Assembly (NCBI GenBank): GCA_050123335.1
Contig: JASFHH010000040.1
Span: forward strand, 1 to 15,207
DNA: 15,207 nt
From: JASFHF01 sp050123335
GTDB taxonomy: Bacteria; Pseudomonadota; Gammaproteobacteria; UBA12402
Direction of reading: 5' to 3'
Position numbers and translations under genes: made by a program. How positions within the stretch are numbered: the stretch's first letter is position 1; every line of letters starts with the position of its first letter. A model generated the notes under the pieces. The model was not told the DNA's origin and did no database searches. It worked only from the letters and a program-made list of their open reading frames with translations. Positions 1 to 7,144 of this stretch are shown piece after piece.

Positions 1-160
1 CTTACGCGTTATTTTGCGAACTAACAAACGCACACTCGGAGGGTTGTTTGCAAACACGCTCGAGCACATCCATGTGGCGCTTCGTTCGAGGCATCCATGC
101 CTCTCAAGAGTTTGCAAACAACCCTCACTCGATGCGTTAAATGCAAAATATCGCGTAAGT
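1..160. repeat. Large palindromic repeat with twin CATCCATG tips
   Basis: Nested inverted repeats. The outer arms 1-17 and 143-159 match at 16 of 17 positions and begin CTTACGCG / end CGCGTAAG. The inner arms 39-55 and 110-126 are a perfect 17-bp inverted repeat. Between them are two mini-hairpins, CACATCCATGTG (about 65-76) and AGGCATCCATGCCT (about 89-102). The predicted fold is a long stem opening into two short hairpins. The element starts at the window edge, so its left end may be incomplete. It lies upstream of prfC. Similar tips recur at 6443-6481 and similar ends at 7060-7144. Function is unknown; a non-autonomous palindromic element is the simplest reading. Confidence 0.8.
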
Positions 161-220
161 CCTGAGCATTTCAAGATACTTTACTAAAACCTCTTTTACG
201 ATTGATAAAATGACGTTAGA

Positions 221-1828
221 ATGGCGCGCATGACAGAATTAAATGAACAAATCAAACAGCGTTGTACTTTTGCAATTATTTCGCATCCAGATGCGGGTAA
301 AACTACTTTAACTGAAAAGTTTTTATTGTTTGGCGGCGCAATTCAGTTAGCAGGTACAGTTAAAGCAAGAAAAGCAGCGCGGCACGCAACTTCTGATTGG
401 ATGGAGTTGGAAAAACAACGCGGCATTTCGGTTACGACATCAGTCATGCAATTTCCGTATCAGAATCGCATCATTAATTTACTTGATACTCCAGGGCATG
501 CGGATTTTTCTGAAGATACTTATCGTACTTTAACTGCAGTTGATTCGGCTTTAATGGTAATTGATGCAGCCAAAGGTGTTGAGGCGCGTACCATTAAGTT
601 GTTAGAAATTTGTCGTTTGCGTACCACGCCGATTTTAACTTTTATCAATAAATTAGATCGTGATAGTCGTGATCCGGTTGAATTGTTAGATGAGATTGAA
701 GCAGTATTAAAAATTCAATGTGCACCAATTACCTGGCCGATTGGAATGGGAAAACATTTTAAAGGTATTTATCACTTGTATAATGATGAAGTTATTTTAT
801 ATGAGGCAGGCAAAGGTGAGCGGGTGCAAGAGGGTAAAATAATTAAGGGTTTGGATAATTCAACATTAGATGAAATTTTAAAACAACAAGCAAATGAATT
901 GCGTGATGAAATTGAATTAGTCAAAGGAGCTAGTCACAAATTTAATTATGATGATTATTTGACTGGGAAATTAACGCCGGTTTATTTTGGTTCAGCAATT
1001 AATAACTTTGGGGTAAGAGAGTTGTTGAACGGGATTGCAGAATATGCGCCGATGCCGCAGCCGCGTGCAACTCAGCAAAGAGTGGTTAAACCAGATGAAA
1101 ACAAATTTACTGGTTTTGTTTTTAAAATTCAGGCGAATATGGATCCGGCGCATCATGATCGCATTGCATTTTTGCGTGTTTGTTCTGGTAAGTATCAAGC
1201 CGGCATGAAAGTGCGGCATATAAGATTGAAACGTGAGATTAAAATTTCGCACGCTTTAACTTTTATGGCAGGTGAGCGCGCGCATGCAGAGGAAGCTTTT
1301 CCAGGTGATATTATTGGTATTCATAATTATGGTACCATTCAAATTGGTGATACTTTTTCAGAAGGTGAAGATTTACAATATATTGGTATTCCCAATTTTG
1401 CGCCGGAATTGTTTCGTTTAGTGCGTTTAAAGGATCCGTTAAAATTAAAAGCTTTGCAAAAAGGTTTAATTCAGTTGTCTGAGGAAGGAGCAACGCAGAT
1501 TTTTCGGCCATTGAATAGTAATAATTTGATTTTAGGTGCAGTTGGAGCATTGCAGTTTGATGTGGTGGCATATCGGCTAAAAAATGAATATAACGTTGAT
1601 TGTATTTATGAAAATGTGAATGTGCTTACGGCCCGTTGGGTTCAGTGCGAAGACAAAAAAATCTTAGAGCAGTTTAAGCAAAAAGCATTTGATAATTTGG
1701 CATTAGACGGCAGTGAGGCGTTAACCTATCTTGCTCCTACCAGAGTAAATTTGAATTTAATCATAGAGCGTTGGCCGCAAATTGAATTTCATGAAACCCG
1801 CGAACATCATGTGAATATTGAGCGTTAG
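221..1828 (+). CDS. prfC: Peptide chain release factor 3 (RF3)
   Basis: Translational GTPase that removes RF1/RF2 from the ribosome after peptide release. The 535-aa product aligns along its whole length with the gammaproteobacterial family (E. coli 529 aa). GTPase motifs are intact: P-loop HPDAGKTT at residues 22-29, DTPGH at 89-93 and NKLD at 143-146. Characteristic RF3 stretches are also present, such as TSVMQFPY, ITWPIG and FTGFVFKIQANMDP, and the C-terminus ends in the TREH region. The start is ambiguous between ATG 221 and ATG 230. Neither has a convincing Shine-Dalgarno, and 221 is retained because it gives the longer frame. The gene stands alone between the palindrome at 1-160 and an unrelated membrane-protein gene. 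Confidence 0.97.
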   Translation: MARMTELNEQIKQRCTFAIISHPDAGKTTLTEKFLLFGGAIQLAGTVKARKAARHATSDWMELEKQRGISVTTSVMQFPYQNRIINLLDTPGHADFSEDTYRTLTAVDSALMVIDAAKGVEARTIKLLEICRLRTTPILTFINKLDRDSRDPVELLDEIEAVLKIQCAPITWPIGMGKHFKGIYHLYNDEVILYEAGKGERVQEGKIIKGLDNSTLDEILKQQANELRDEIELVKGASHKFNYDDYLTGKLTPVYFGSAINNFGVRELLNGIAEYAPMPQPRATQQRVVKPDENKFTGFVFKIQANMDPAHHDRIAFLRVCSGKYQAGMKVRHIRLKREIKISHALTFMAGERAHAEEAFPGDIIGIHNYGTIQIGDTFSEGEDLQYIGIPNFAPELFRLVRLKDPLKLKALQKGLIQLSEEGATQIFRPLNSNNLILGAVGALQFDVVAYRLKNEYNVDCIYENVNVLTARWVQCEDKKILEQFKQKAFDNLALDGSEALTYLAPTRVNLNLIIERWPQIEFHETREHHVNIER

Positions 1829-2076
1829 CGAAATGTGGGGATTGATTTTTCCTATATTTCGCGCAGCGAAGTACAGATTACATCCTAAACTTCCTTATTG
1901 AACCGAAGAAATAGATCAAAATTAGAACACAATGATAGCTTTTTGTTTCCTACAGAAAAAAAACCGCATTTTTTTTATTAGTTAAGATTTTCTTAAGGTT
2001 TCTAGTTTAGAATGAGTGCGATGTGCAATTAGGTACATTTAACCAACAATTTTAACAACGCTAAGAGGAAATTAGT

Positions 2077-3273
2077 ATGTATAAAAGTCTTGATAGAGAG
2101 ATATCGGCAGTATGTGTATCCTTATCTGAATTAATTGAAAAATGGGTAAAGACATCAGATAATCCTGGAGGGGGTATTGCTAAGGGAATTTTAATTTATA
2201 TTATTTTCAGATTTTTTAATAGTCGTGAGTCTCTTGAGGAATTAGCCGAAGATTTAACTCAATTTTGTCCTCTGATGGTGGGTGAATCCGTAAATGCATT
2301 GCTGAGTAGTATTAATTTTCTGATTCGTTTTGGTCAGCTTGCGTATAAGTTTTGTGGCTCGAATGATGGTTGTTGTGCAAATGATTCTAGTTTTGACTGT
2401 TGCACAACTGAATATGACACTGCAAAGTTGGCTACGGATGTTATTGCGCGAATATTTAAGATGATATCAATAGGTTTTGTGCTTAATGCGACTGTTACCA
2501 GTACATTTTGGGGTCAAGAAGGTACTTTTTTTGGTGTGAAAGGTGGTAGTAATGCTTTAAATTTTATTGCTGGTGCTGGTGCAGGAATATTTGCTTCTTT
2601 CTTCGGTATATCGGATTCTGTAGTGACTATATGCAAACAGGAATCACAATGTAAGAAATCAAACAAGAAGATTGATAAAAAACAAAACGAATGCAGGAAA
2701 CATTATGGATTCTTTATTTGGAAAATGTTTGGTCTCTTAGTTGATGATATTAGTGCAGGTCTTTTGATAGGGGGTTTATCATGCATTATATCAGGTGAAG
2801 CTACCATGGATACAGGTATTGATTTGATGTGGGGTGCTGGATTTGGCTATGGTCTTAGTACAATTAAAGATGCAGTTAATACCATGATTGCGTTATATAA
2901 AGTTTGTTGCGGTGGAAAAAAAGATAAATCAAAAAACGGGTCAATTAATATGAAACCAATAAAAAAACAAGGAAAAAGTTGTTGGAATAAGCTTTATGAC
3001 TTTTTTTGTTGTAAAAGTTTCATATCAGCACCACCTTATGATTATGGAAAAACCCATTATAATGATGAGGACTTAGAGAAAACAATTCAAGAGTTTAAAG
3101 AAGAGCAGGATCCGAAAAAAAATGAAAAGAAAAAGATCAGTGAAAAGACCTCTCTATTAATAGAGCAAGATCCAAAGAAAAAGAAAAAAAATATCAAGAA
3201 AAAGAAAAAAAATATCAAGAAAAAGAAAAAGATCGAGAAAAAGATAGATTTTAAACCTAAAAATTTCAATTAG
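2077..3273 (+). CDS. Unrecognised cysteine-rich membrane protein with poly-lysine tail
   Basis: I do not recognise this 398-aa protein. An AGAGGA Shine-Dalgarno at 2064-2069 sits 7 nt before ATG 2077. Hydrophobic, often glycine-rich stretches near residues 34-47, 72-92, 122-145, 160-187, 211-239 and 250-275 suggest a multi-pass membrane protein without a classical signal peptide. There are 16 cysteines, including the pairs 99/100, 108/109, 277/278 and 311/312. From about residue 280 it is hydrophilic and lysine-rich. EQDPKK occurs at 343-348 and 363-368, and KKKKKNI at 367-373 and 374-380, encoded by 21-bp DNA repeats. SEKTSLL at 355-361 fits the eukaryotic acidic dileucine pattern [DE]xxxL[LI]. 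The base composition and isolated position differ from the housekeeping neighbours. A secreted host-targeted protein is possible but unproven; a lineage-specific membrane protein is equally possible. Confidence 0.8.
   Translation: MYKSLDREISAVCVSLSELIEKWVKTSDNPGGGIAKGILIYIIFRFFNSRESLEELAEDLTQFCPLMVGESVNALLSSINFLIRFGQLAYKFCGSNDGCCANDSSFDCCTTEYDTAKLATDVIARIFKMISIGFVLNATVTSTFWGQEGTFFGVKGGSNALNFIAGAGAGIFASFFGISDSVVTICKQESQCKKSNKKIDKKQNECRKHYGFFIWKMFGLLVDDISAGLLIGGLSCIISGEATMDTGIDLMWGAGFGYGLSTIKDAVNTMIALYKVCCGGKKDKSKNGSINMKPIKKQGKSCWNKLYDFFCCKSFISAPPYDYGKTHYNDEDLEKTIQEFKEEQDPKKNEKKKISEKTSLLIEQDPKKKKKNIKKKKKNIKKKKKIEKKIDFKPKNFN
3175..3237 (+). repeat. 21-bp tandem repeat encoding KKKKKNI
   Basis: Two identical 21-bp units (3175-3195 and 3196-3216) are followed by a diverged third (3217-3237), inside the 3' end of the membrane-protein gene. 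The first two units each contain a run of eight A. The repeat length is a multiple of three, so copy-number change would keep the frame, whereas slippage within an A8 run would not. Confidence 0.9.
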
Positions 3274-3290
3274 TAATGGCATCCTTTAAC

Positions 3291-3317
3291 AACAGTCCAT
3301 CTTTTTGATGGGCTGTT
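3291..3317 (+). terminator. Hairpin terminator after the membrane-protein gene
   Basis: An 11-bp stem, AACAGTCCATC (3291-3301) with GATGGGCTGTT (3307-3317), has one G-T wobble and a TTTTT loop. It lies 18 nt past the stop codon. The downstream T tract is weak (TTCGTTT), so termination may be partial. Confidence 0.55.
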
Positions 3318-3378
3318 TCGTTTGGGTGTAATTCAACATAGTTGGTAAATTATAATTTTGATACAAATTATAACATCG

Positions 3379-3424
3379 TTGTCATCCCGCGACTAAGTTA
3401 GTTGATCGCGGGATCCAGGCTGTT
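3379..3424. repeat. Dispersed GC-rich palindrome, copy 1
   Basis: TTGTCATCCCGCG (from 3379) and CGCGGGATCCAGGCTGTT (ending 3424) flank a 15-bp spacer. The CCCGCG/CGCGGG arms pair. The same ends recur at 13769-13805 with a shorter spacer. Motifs of the TCATCCCGCG...CGCGGGATCC type are dispersed in genomes of several intracellular proteobacteria (general knowledge). This copy lies in the gap before prfB. Confidence 0.8.
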
Positions 3425-3476
3425 TGATTGTTTTATTAATGTTGCGCAGATAAGCATTTTGCGCTACATTATGGTC

Positions 3477-4575
3477 ATGATCGAAACCAATCCAATTAAA
3501 GAACAAATTTCTGATTTTATTCGTCGTACCTACGAACTTCGGAGGTATCTTTGACTACGAGACCAAGAAAGAACGTCTCGTAGAAGTTATCCGTGAACTT
3601 GAACAGCCAAATGTTTGGGATGATCCTGCTCGTGCGCAAAATTTAGGTAAAGAACAATCGATGCTGGAAGATATTGTCTTGGTGATTGAGCAGCTCGAAA
3701 CTGGTTTGTCTGATACGCAGGAGTTATTTGACTTAGCTGCAGCCGAAAATGATCAGGCTGCGTTGGATGCTATTGTGCGCGATTTGGCCAAATTTGAACA
3801 ACAACTAAATCAGCTTGAATTTCAGCGTATGTTTAGCGGTGAATTGGATGCCAATAATGCTTATCTTGATATTCAATCTGGTTCTGGTGGTACCGAAGCG
3901 CAAGATTGGGCTAATATGTTATTGCGTATGTATTTACGTTGGGGTGAGCGGCATGATTTTAAAACCGAGTTGATGGAGGTCTCTCCTGGAGAAGTAGCTG
4001 GAATAAAAAGCGCTACAATAAAATTTACCGGTCCGTATGCTTTTGGCTGGCTGCGTACTGAAAGCGGTATTCACCGTTTAGTGCGTAAATCACCATTTAA
4101 TGCAAATAATAAACGGCATACTTCATTTGCTGGAGTATTTGTTTATCCGGAAGTTGATGATGATATTAATATCGAAATTAATCCGGCTGATTTGCGGATT
4201 GATACTTATCGTGCAAGTGGTGCTGGCGGACAGCATGTTAACCGTACTGATTCAGCAATACGGATTACTCATCTTCCTACCAAGATTGTGGTACAATGCC
4301 AAAATGACCGGTCGCAGCATAAAAATAAAGCTCAGGCAATGAAGCAGTTGAAAGCTAAATTGTATGAGTTAGAATTACAAAAACGCCGACAAGAACAGCA
4401 AGAAGTTGAAGCAGAAAAATCAGATATTGGTTGGGGCAGCCAAATTCGTTCGTATGTGCTGGACGAATCTCGGATTAAAGATTTGCGAACTGGTGTTGAA
4501 ACTCGTAATACTAAATCAGTGCTGGATGGTGATTTAGATAAATTTATTGAAGCTAGTTTGTTAGCAGGATATTAG
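3477..4575 (+). CDS. prfB: Peptide chain release factor 2 (RF2), programmed +1 frameshift
   Basis: RF2 reads UGA and UAA and triggers peptidyl-tRNA hydrolysis. The coding sequence is join(3477..3551,3553..4575). The first 25 codons end CGG AGG TAT CTT TGA C; the TGA at 3552-3554 is bypassed by a +1 shift on CTT, helped by the internal Shine-Dalgarno-like GGAGGT. The product is 365 aa, exactly the E. coli length. The stop-recognition SPF tripeptide is at residues 205-207 and GGQ at 250-252, with Ala rather than the Thr of E. coli K-12 at 246. ATG 3471 is in frame two codons upstream, but 3477 reproduces the family N-terminus. No Shine-Dalgarno is visible before either. In E. coli prfB and lysS are almost contiguous; here 252 nt with two palindromes separate them. 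Confidence 0.97.
3541..3555 (+). promoter_or_regulatory. prfB: Programmed +1 frameshift site of prfB
   Basis: GGAGGT (3541-3546), ATCTT and in-frame TGA (3552-3554) followed by C make the canonical RF2 autoregulatory site. When RF2 is scarce the poorly terminated UGA-C allows the shift; when it is abundant translation ends at codon 26. The spacing between the Shine-Dalgarno-like element and the slip codon CTT matches the classic arrangement. Confidence 0.96.
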
Positions 4576-4584
4576 TATTAAACG

Positions 4585-4716
4585 ATATTGGGGTACGTAA
4601 AAATGGGGTCAAGGCTTGAATTTTAAGCTTTGGTTTAATGAGCGAAAGTGGAAAAGTTAGGTTTGAGAGGCTTAATTTAAAGTATAAAATTCAAGCCTTG
4701 ACCCCGCTAAGTGGTA
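4585..4716. repeat. 132-bp palindromic element, copy 1
   Basis: Perfect 21-bp inverted arms at 4605-4625 and 4685-4705 begin GGGGTCAAGGCTTG. They are flanked on the left by GGGGTACGTAA and on the right by CTAAGTGGTA. A second copy of identical length and arm spacing lies at 13271-13402. The loop sequence has diverged but both copies keep GGCTTAATTTAAAGT before the right arm. The element fills most of the first half of the prfB-lysS gap and would fold in the mRNA. It resembles REP/RAYT-type non-autonomous elements, which is inference because no transposase gene is in the window. Confidence 0.85.
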
Positions 4717-4720
4717 AGAC

Positions 4721-4785
4721 GGGACAGGTCTTTACTAATTACAAGTGCGCTGTTTGTTGCTTTGTAATTAGTAAAGACCTGTCCC
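4721..4785. repeat. 24-bp perfect inverted repeat (GGGACAGGTCTTTAC type)
   Basis: The arms at 4721-4744 and 4762-4785 are perfectly complementary with a 17-nt loop. They start GGGACAGGTCTTTACTAATT. This lies 4 nt after the 132-bp element and 42 nt before lysS. The right arm resembles the direct repeats at 14746-14865 (about 19 of 22 positions). It has no T tract, so it is probably not a rho-independent terminator. Confidence 0.85.
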
Positions 4786-4827
4786 CCAAAGGAATTATAA
4801 AAGAACTCAGATATTGGAGCAAAAAAA

Positions 4828-6327
4828 ATGACTGAAGAAACAAAAGCAATCGACGTTAACGAACTTATCGCGCAGCGTAAAATAAAATTGTGCGAATTGC
4901 GTGAGCGTGGTGTGGCATTTCCAAATGATTTTCGTCGTGATGTGATGTCTGGTGAGTTACATGCACATTATGGTGATAAAGATAATGAGTTTTTAGAAAA
5001 AGAAAAAATTCATGTCAAAATTGCCGGCCGAATTATGTTGTGCCGTATTATGGGTAAAGCTAGTTTTATTCAGCTTCAGGATATGTCTGGTAGAATTCAA
5101 TGTTATTTGCGTAAGAATGAGCTCGGTGAAAAAGTTTATGATGAATTTAAAAAATGGGATTTGGGTGATATTGTTGGTATTGAAGGTTTTTTATTTAAAA
5201 CTAAAACCGGTGAATTAACCGTGCATGCGGAATCAGCACGGTTGTTAACCAAAGCATTACGTCCGCTGCCAGATAAATTTCATGGTTTAGCTGATCGGGA
5301 ACGGCGTTATCGCCAACGTTATTTAGATTTGATTGCTAACGAAACTTCGCGCGAAGTTTTTAAAATCCGCTCAAAAATTCTTGAAGGTATGCGCCATTTT
5401 TTAAATCAACGTGGTTTTTTGGAAGTTGAAACACCGATGATGCAGGTTATGCCGGGAGGTGCTTTGGCAAAACCTTTTGTGACTCATCATAATGCGTTAG
5501 ATATGGCATTGTATTTGCGAATTGCGCCGGAGCTGTATTTAAAGCGTTTGGTGGTTGGCGGTTTTGAGCGTGTTTATGAAATCAACCGTAATTTTCGTAA
5601 TGAAGGTTTATCGCTGCATCATAATCCTGAATTTACTATGTTAGAGTTTTATCAGGCTTATGCTGATTATCATGATTTAATTGATTTAACGGAAAGTATG
5701 ATAAAGACTTTAGCTAAGGATATTTTGGGTACGCAGATGATTCACTATCAGGGTAATGATTATGATCTTGCTAAGCCGTTTCATCGCATTCCGTTGCGTG
5801 ATGCGGTATTACAGTACAATCCGAAATTAACTCAGGAAGATATGGAAGATAAAGCTAAATTATCTGCATATGCTGTTGATTTGGGAGTTGAGGTTAAACC
5901 AACTTATGGTTTGGGTAAAATTCAGATGGAGATTTTTGAAAAAACGGTCGAATGTAATTTACGTGAACCTACTTTTATTACTGAATATCCGGCCGAAGTT
6001 TCACCACTTGCGCGCCGCAATAATAAAAATCCATTTATTACCGATCGGTTTGAAATTTTTATTGCCGGTTATGAAGTTGGTAATGGTTTTTCTGAATTAA
6101 ATGATCCGGAAGATCAAGCCGAGCGTTTTCGTGCGCAAGTTGCAGAAAAAGAATTAGGTGATGAGGAAGCAATGCATTTTGATGAAGATTATATTGTCGC
6201 ATTAGAACACGGAATGCCGCCTACTGCTGGAGAAGGGATCGGTATTGACCGTCTGGTGATGTTGTTTACTGATTCGGCTTCAATTCGTGATGTGTTGTTG
6301 TTTCCGCATATGCGGCCGATTGTGTGA
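4828..6327 (+). CDS. lysS: Lysyl-tRNA synthetase, class II
   Basis: Charges tRNA-Lys with lysine in the cytosol. The 499-aa product (E. coli LysS 505 aa) has an N-terminal OB-fold anticodon-binding domain (roughly residues 60-150, including HVKIAGRIM and IQLQDMSGRIQ). The class II catalytic core follows, with motif 2 FERVYEINRNFRNEG at 246-260 and motif 3 GEGIGIDRL at 468-476. The C-terminus ends at LLFPHMRP, as usual. ATG 4828 has a GGAG at 4816-4819 with 8-nt spacing. It follows prfB on the same strand, so co-transcription is expected, but the two hairpins between them could modulate it. Confidence 0.97.
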   Translation: MTEETKAIDVNELIAQRKIKLCELRERGVAFPNDFRRDVMSGELHAHYGDKDNEFLEKEKIHVKIAGRIMLCRIMGKASFIQLQDMSGRIQCYLRKNELGEKVYDEFKKWDLGDIVGIEGFLFKTKTGELTVHAESARLLTKALRPLPDKFHGLADRERRYRQRYLDLIANETSREVFKIRSKILEGMRHFLNQRGFLEVETPMMQVMPGGALAKPFVTHHNALDMALYLRIAPELYLKRLVVGGFERVYEINRNFRNEGLSLHHNPEFTMLEFYQAYADYHDLIDLTESMIKTLAKDILGTQMIHYQGNDYDLAKPFHRIPLRDAVLQYNPKLTQEDMEDKAKLSAYAVDLGVEVKPTYGLGKIQMEIFEKTVECNLREPTFITEYPAEVSPLARRNNKNPFITDRFEIFIAGYEVGNGFSELNDPEDQAERFRAQVAEKELGDEEAMHFDEDYIVALEHGMPPTAGEGIGIDRLVMLFTDSASIRDVLLFPHMRPIV

Positions 6328-6352
6328 TAATTTTACATTTCGCAAGGAGCAA

Positions 6353-6382
6353 TTGACAGCAGTGATCAAAAAGCGCTATTCT
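6353..6382 (+). promoter_or_regulatory. Candidate sigma-70 promoter for ynbE-ydbL-ydbH
   Basis: A consensus -35 TTGACA (6353-6358), an 18-nt spacer and TATTCT (6377-6382, 4 of 6 to the -10 consensus). It lies just after lysS. Transcription would cross the cruciform repeat at 6409-6517 before reaching ynbE. Confidence 0.45.
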
Positions 6383-6408
6383 TTATAACTAATATTGCGT
6401 GAAAAACG

Positions 6409-6517
6409 ATATGATATATATGAATTAATTTTTTTTCCTCCCTGGCACATCCATGTGCCTCCCGCTCTTCCATCCATGGGAGCTAGTCGTCAAAAAATTA
6501 ATTCATATATATCATAT
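6409..6517. repeat. Large AT-rich palindrome with twin CATCCATG tips
   Basis: A perfect 26-bp inverted repeat (6409-6434 with 6492-6517) encloses a GC-rich tip region. That region has two mini-hairpins, GGCACATCCATGTGCC (6444-6459) and one centred on CCATCCATGG (6470-6479) inside GCTC/GAGC. The architecture copies the element at 1-160 (long stem, two small CATCCATG hairpins) although the stem sequences differ completely. Flanks GCGTGAAAAACG and TTTTTGCGTAAC may be degenerate outer ends. It lies in the 5' leader of the ynbE operon. Confidence 0.85.
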
Positions 6518-6559
6518 TGATCATTTTTGCGTAACATCAGTTACTAAAAGGAGGTTAAA

Positions 6560-6748
6560 ATGAAATATCACATGGCAGGATTGGCAGTATTGTCGTTATT
6601 GCTCGGTGGCTGTAGTCCTACAGTGCAAATTAAAGCGCCTAAAAAACCCATTGTGGTGAATCTTAATGTGAAAGTAAAGCACGATGTTCGAGTAAAAGTT
6701 GAAAGGGATGTCGATGCGATGTTGGCAAGAGAAAAAGATTTGTTTTAA
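6560..6748 (+). CDS. ynbE: YnbE-family outer-membrane lipoprotein
   Basis: A 62-aa lipoprotein. The signal sequence ends in the lipobox LLGGC with the acylated Cys at residue 18. The remainder, with PKKPIVVNLNVKVKHDVRVKV and the terminal KDLF, matches the YnbE family closely (E. coli about 61 aa). In E. coli YnbE partners with inner-membrane YdbH in a bridge supporting phospholipid transport to the outer membrane (published genetics). A near-perfect AAAGGAGGT at 6547-6555 precedes ATG 6560 by 4 nt. The stop codon is followed at once by the Shine-Dalgarno of ydbL, so the two are translationally linked. Confidence 0.93.
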   Translation: MKYHMAGLAVLSLLLGGCSPTVQIKAPKKPIVVNLNVKVKHDVRVKVERDVDAMLAREKDLF

Positions 6749-6761
6749 AAGGAGGATGAAG

Positions 6762-7040
6762 ATGAAAAAGTTATTGCTTATAGTATTATTGTTATTTGGT
6801 GTTGGATTGGTGTCATCAGCTTATGCATTGACTTTGGCGCAAGCTAAAGCGTCTGGTTTAGTAAGAGAGCAAGCTAGTGGTTATTTGGCTCCTACCCCAA
6901 AAGCAGGAGCAGAAGCTAGAGCATTAGTGGCAAACATTAATGCCAGGAGACGTGCCAGCTATGCGCGAATAGCGAAGAAAAACAAAGTTAGCGTACAAGT
7001 GGTAGCATCTATAGCAGGAAAGAAAGCTGTCGGCAGATAA
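6762..7040 (+). CDS. ydbL: YdbL-family periplasmic protein (DUF1318)
   Basis: A 92-aa secreted protein. The signal peptide MKKLLLIVLLLFGVGLVSSAYA probably ends at residue 22. The mature domain LTLAQAKASGLV...GYL...ARALVANINARRRASYARIAKKN is the DUF1318/YdbL signature. In E. coli YdbL is thought to act with YdbH and YnbE. ATG 6762 is chosen because AAAAGGAGG (6747-6755), overlapping the ynbE stop, lies 6 nt upstream; ATG 6756 would abut that site. The frame stays open upstream to 6699, but that stretch overlaps ynbE and is not credible coding. The stop is followed by 19 nt before the palindrome that contains the ydbH start. Confidence 0.92.
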   Translation: MKKLLLIVLLLFGVGLVSSAYALTLAQAKASGLVREQASGYLAPTPKAGAEARALVANINARRRASYARIAKKNKVSVQVVASIAGKKAVGR

Positions 7041-7059
7041 GTTTTTATACCACGAGAGC

Positions 7060-7144
7060 ACTTACGCGAAAAGAGGGAGTTTATAAATGATAAATGACCG
7101 ATTTGAGCGAGCTTTTAACAAAGCAGATCGCTTTTCGCGTAAGT
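7060..7144. repeat. CTTACGCG-ended palindrome over the ydbH start
   Basis: A perfect 14-bp inverted repeat, ACTTACGCGAAAAG (7060-7073) with CTTTTCGCGTAAGT (7131-7144), and a 57-nt interior. The outer ends match the element at 1-160: both have CTTACGCG on the left and CGCGTAAGTCCT on the right. The interior contains the GAGGGAG ribosome-binding site and ATG 7087. Confidence 0.75.

Noticed and set aside
1858..1870. TTCGC-GCA-GCGAA hairpin after prfC as terminator
   Set aside because: The stem is only 5 bp with no T tract following; too weak to call.
3087..3269. Minus-strand Phe-rich open frame
   Set aside because: It is the complement of the poly-lysine repeat region.
3552..3554. prfB as a pseudogene with an in-frame stop
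   Set aside because: The TGA is in the exact canonical RF2 frameshift context and the rest of the gene is intact.
4638..4835. 65-codon open frame between prfB and lysS
   Set aside because: It lies almost entirely inside the two palindromic elements, lacks a ribosome-binding site, overlaps the lysS start and resembles no known family.
6699..6761. Upstream start for ydbL
   Set aside because: It overlaps ynbE in another frame and would bury the signal peptide; ATG 6762 has an ideal ribosome-binding site.
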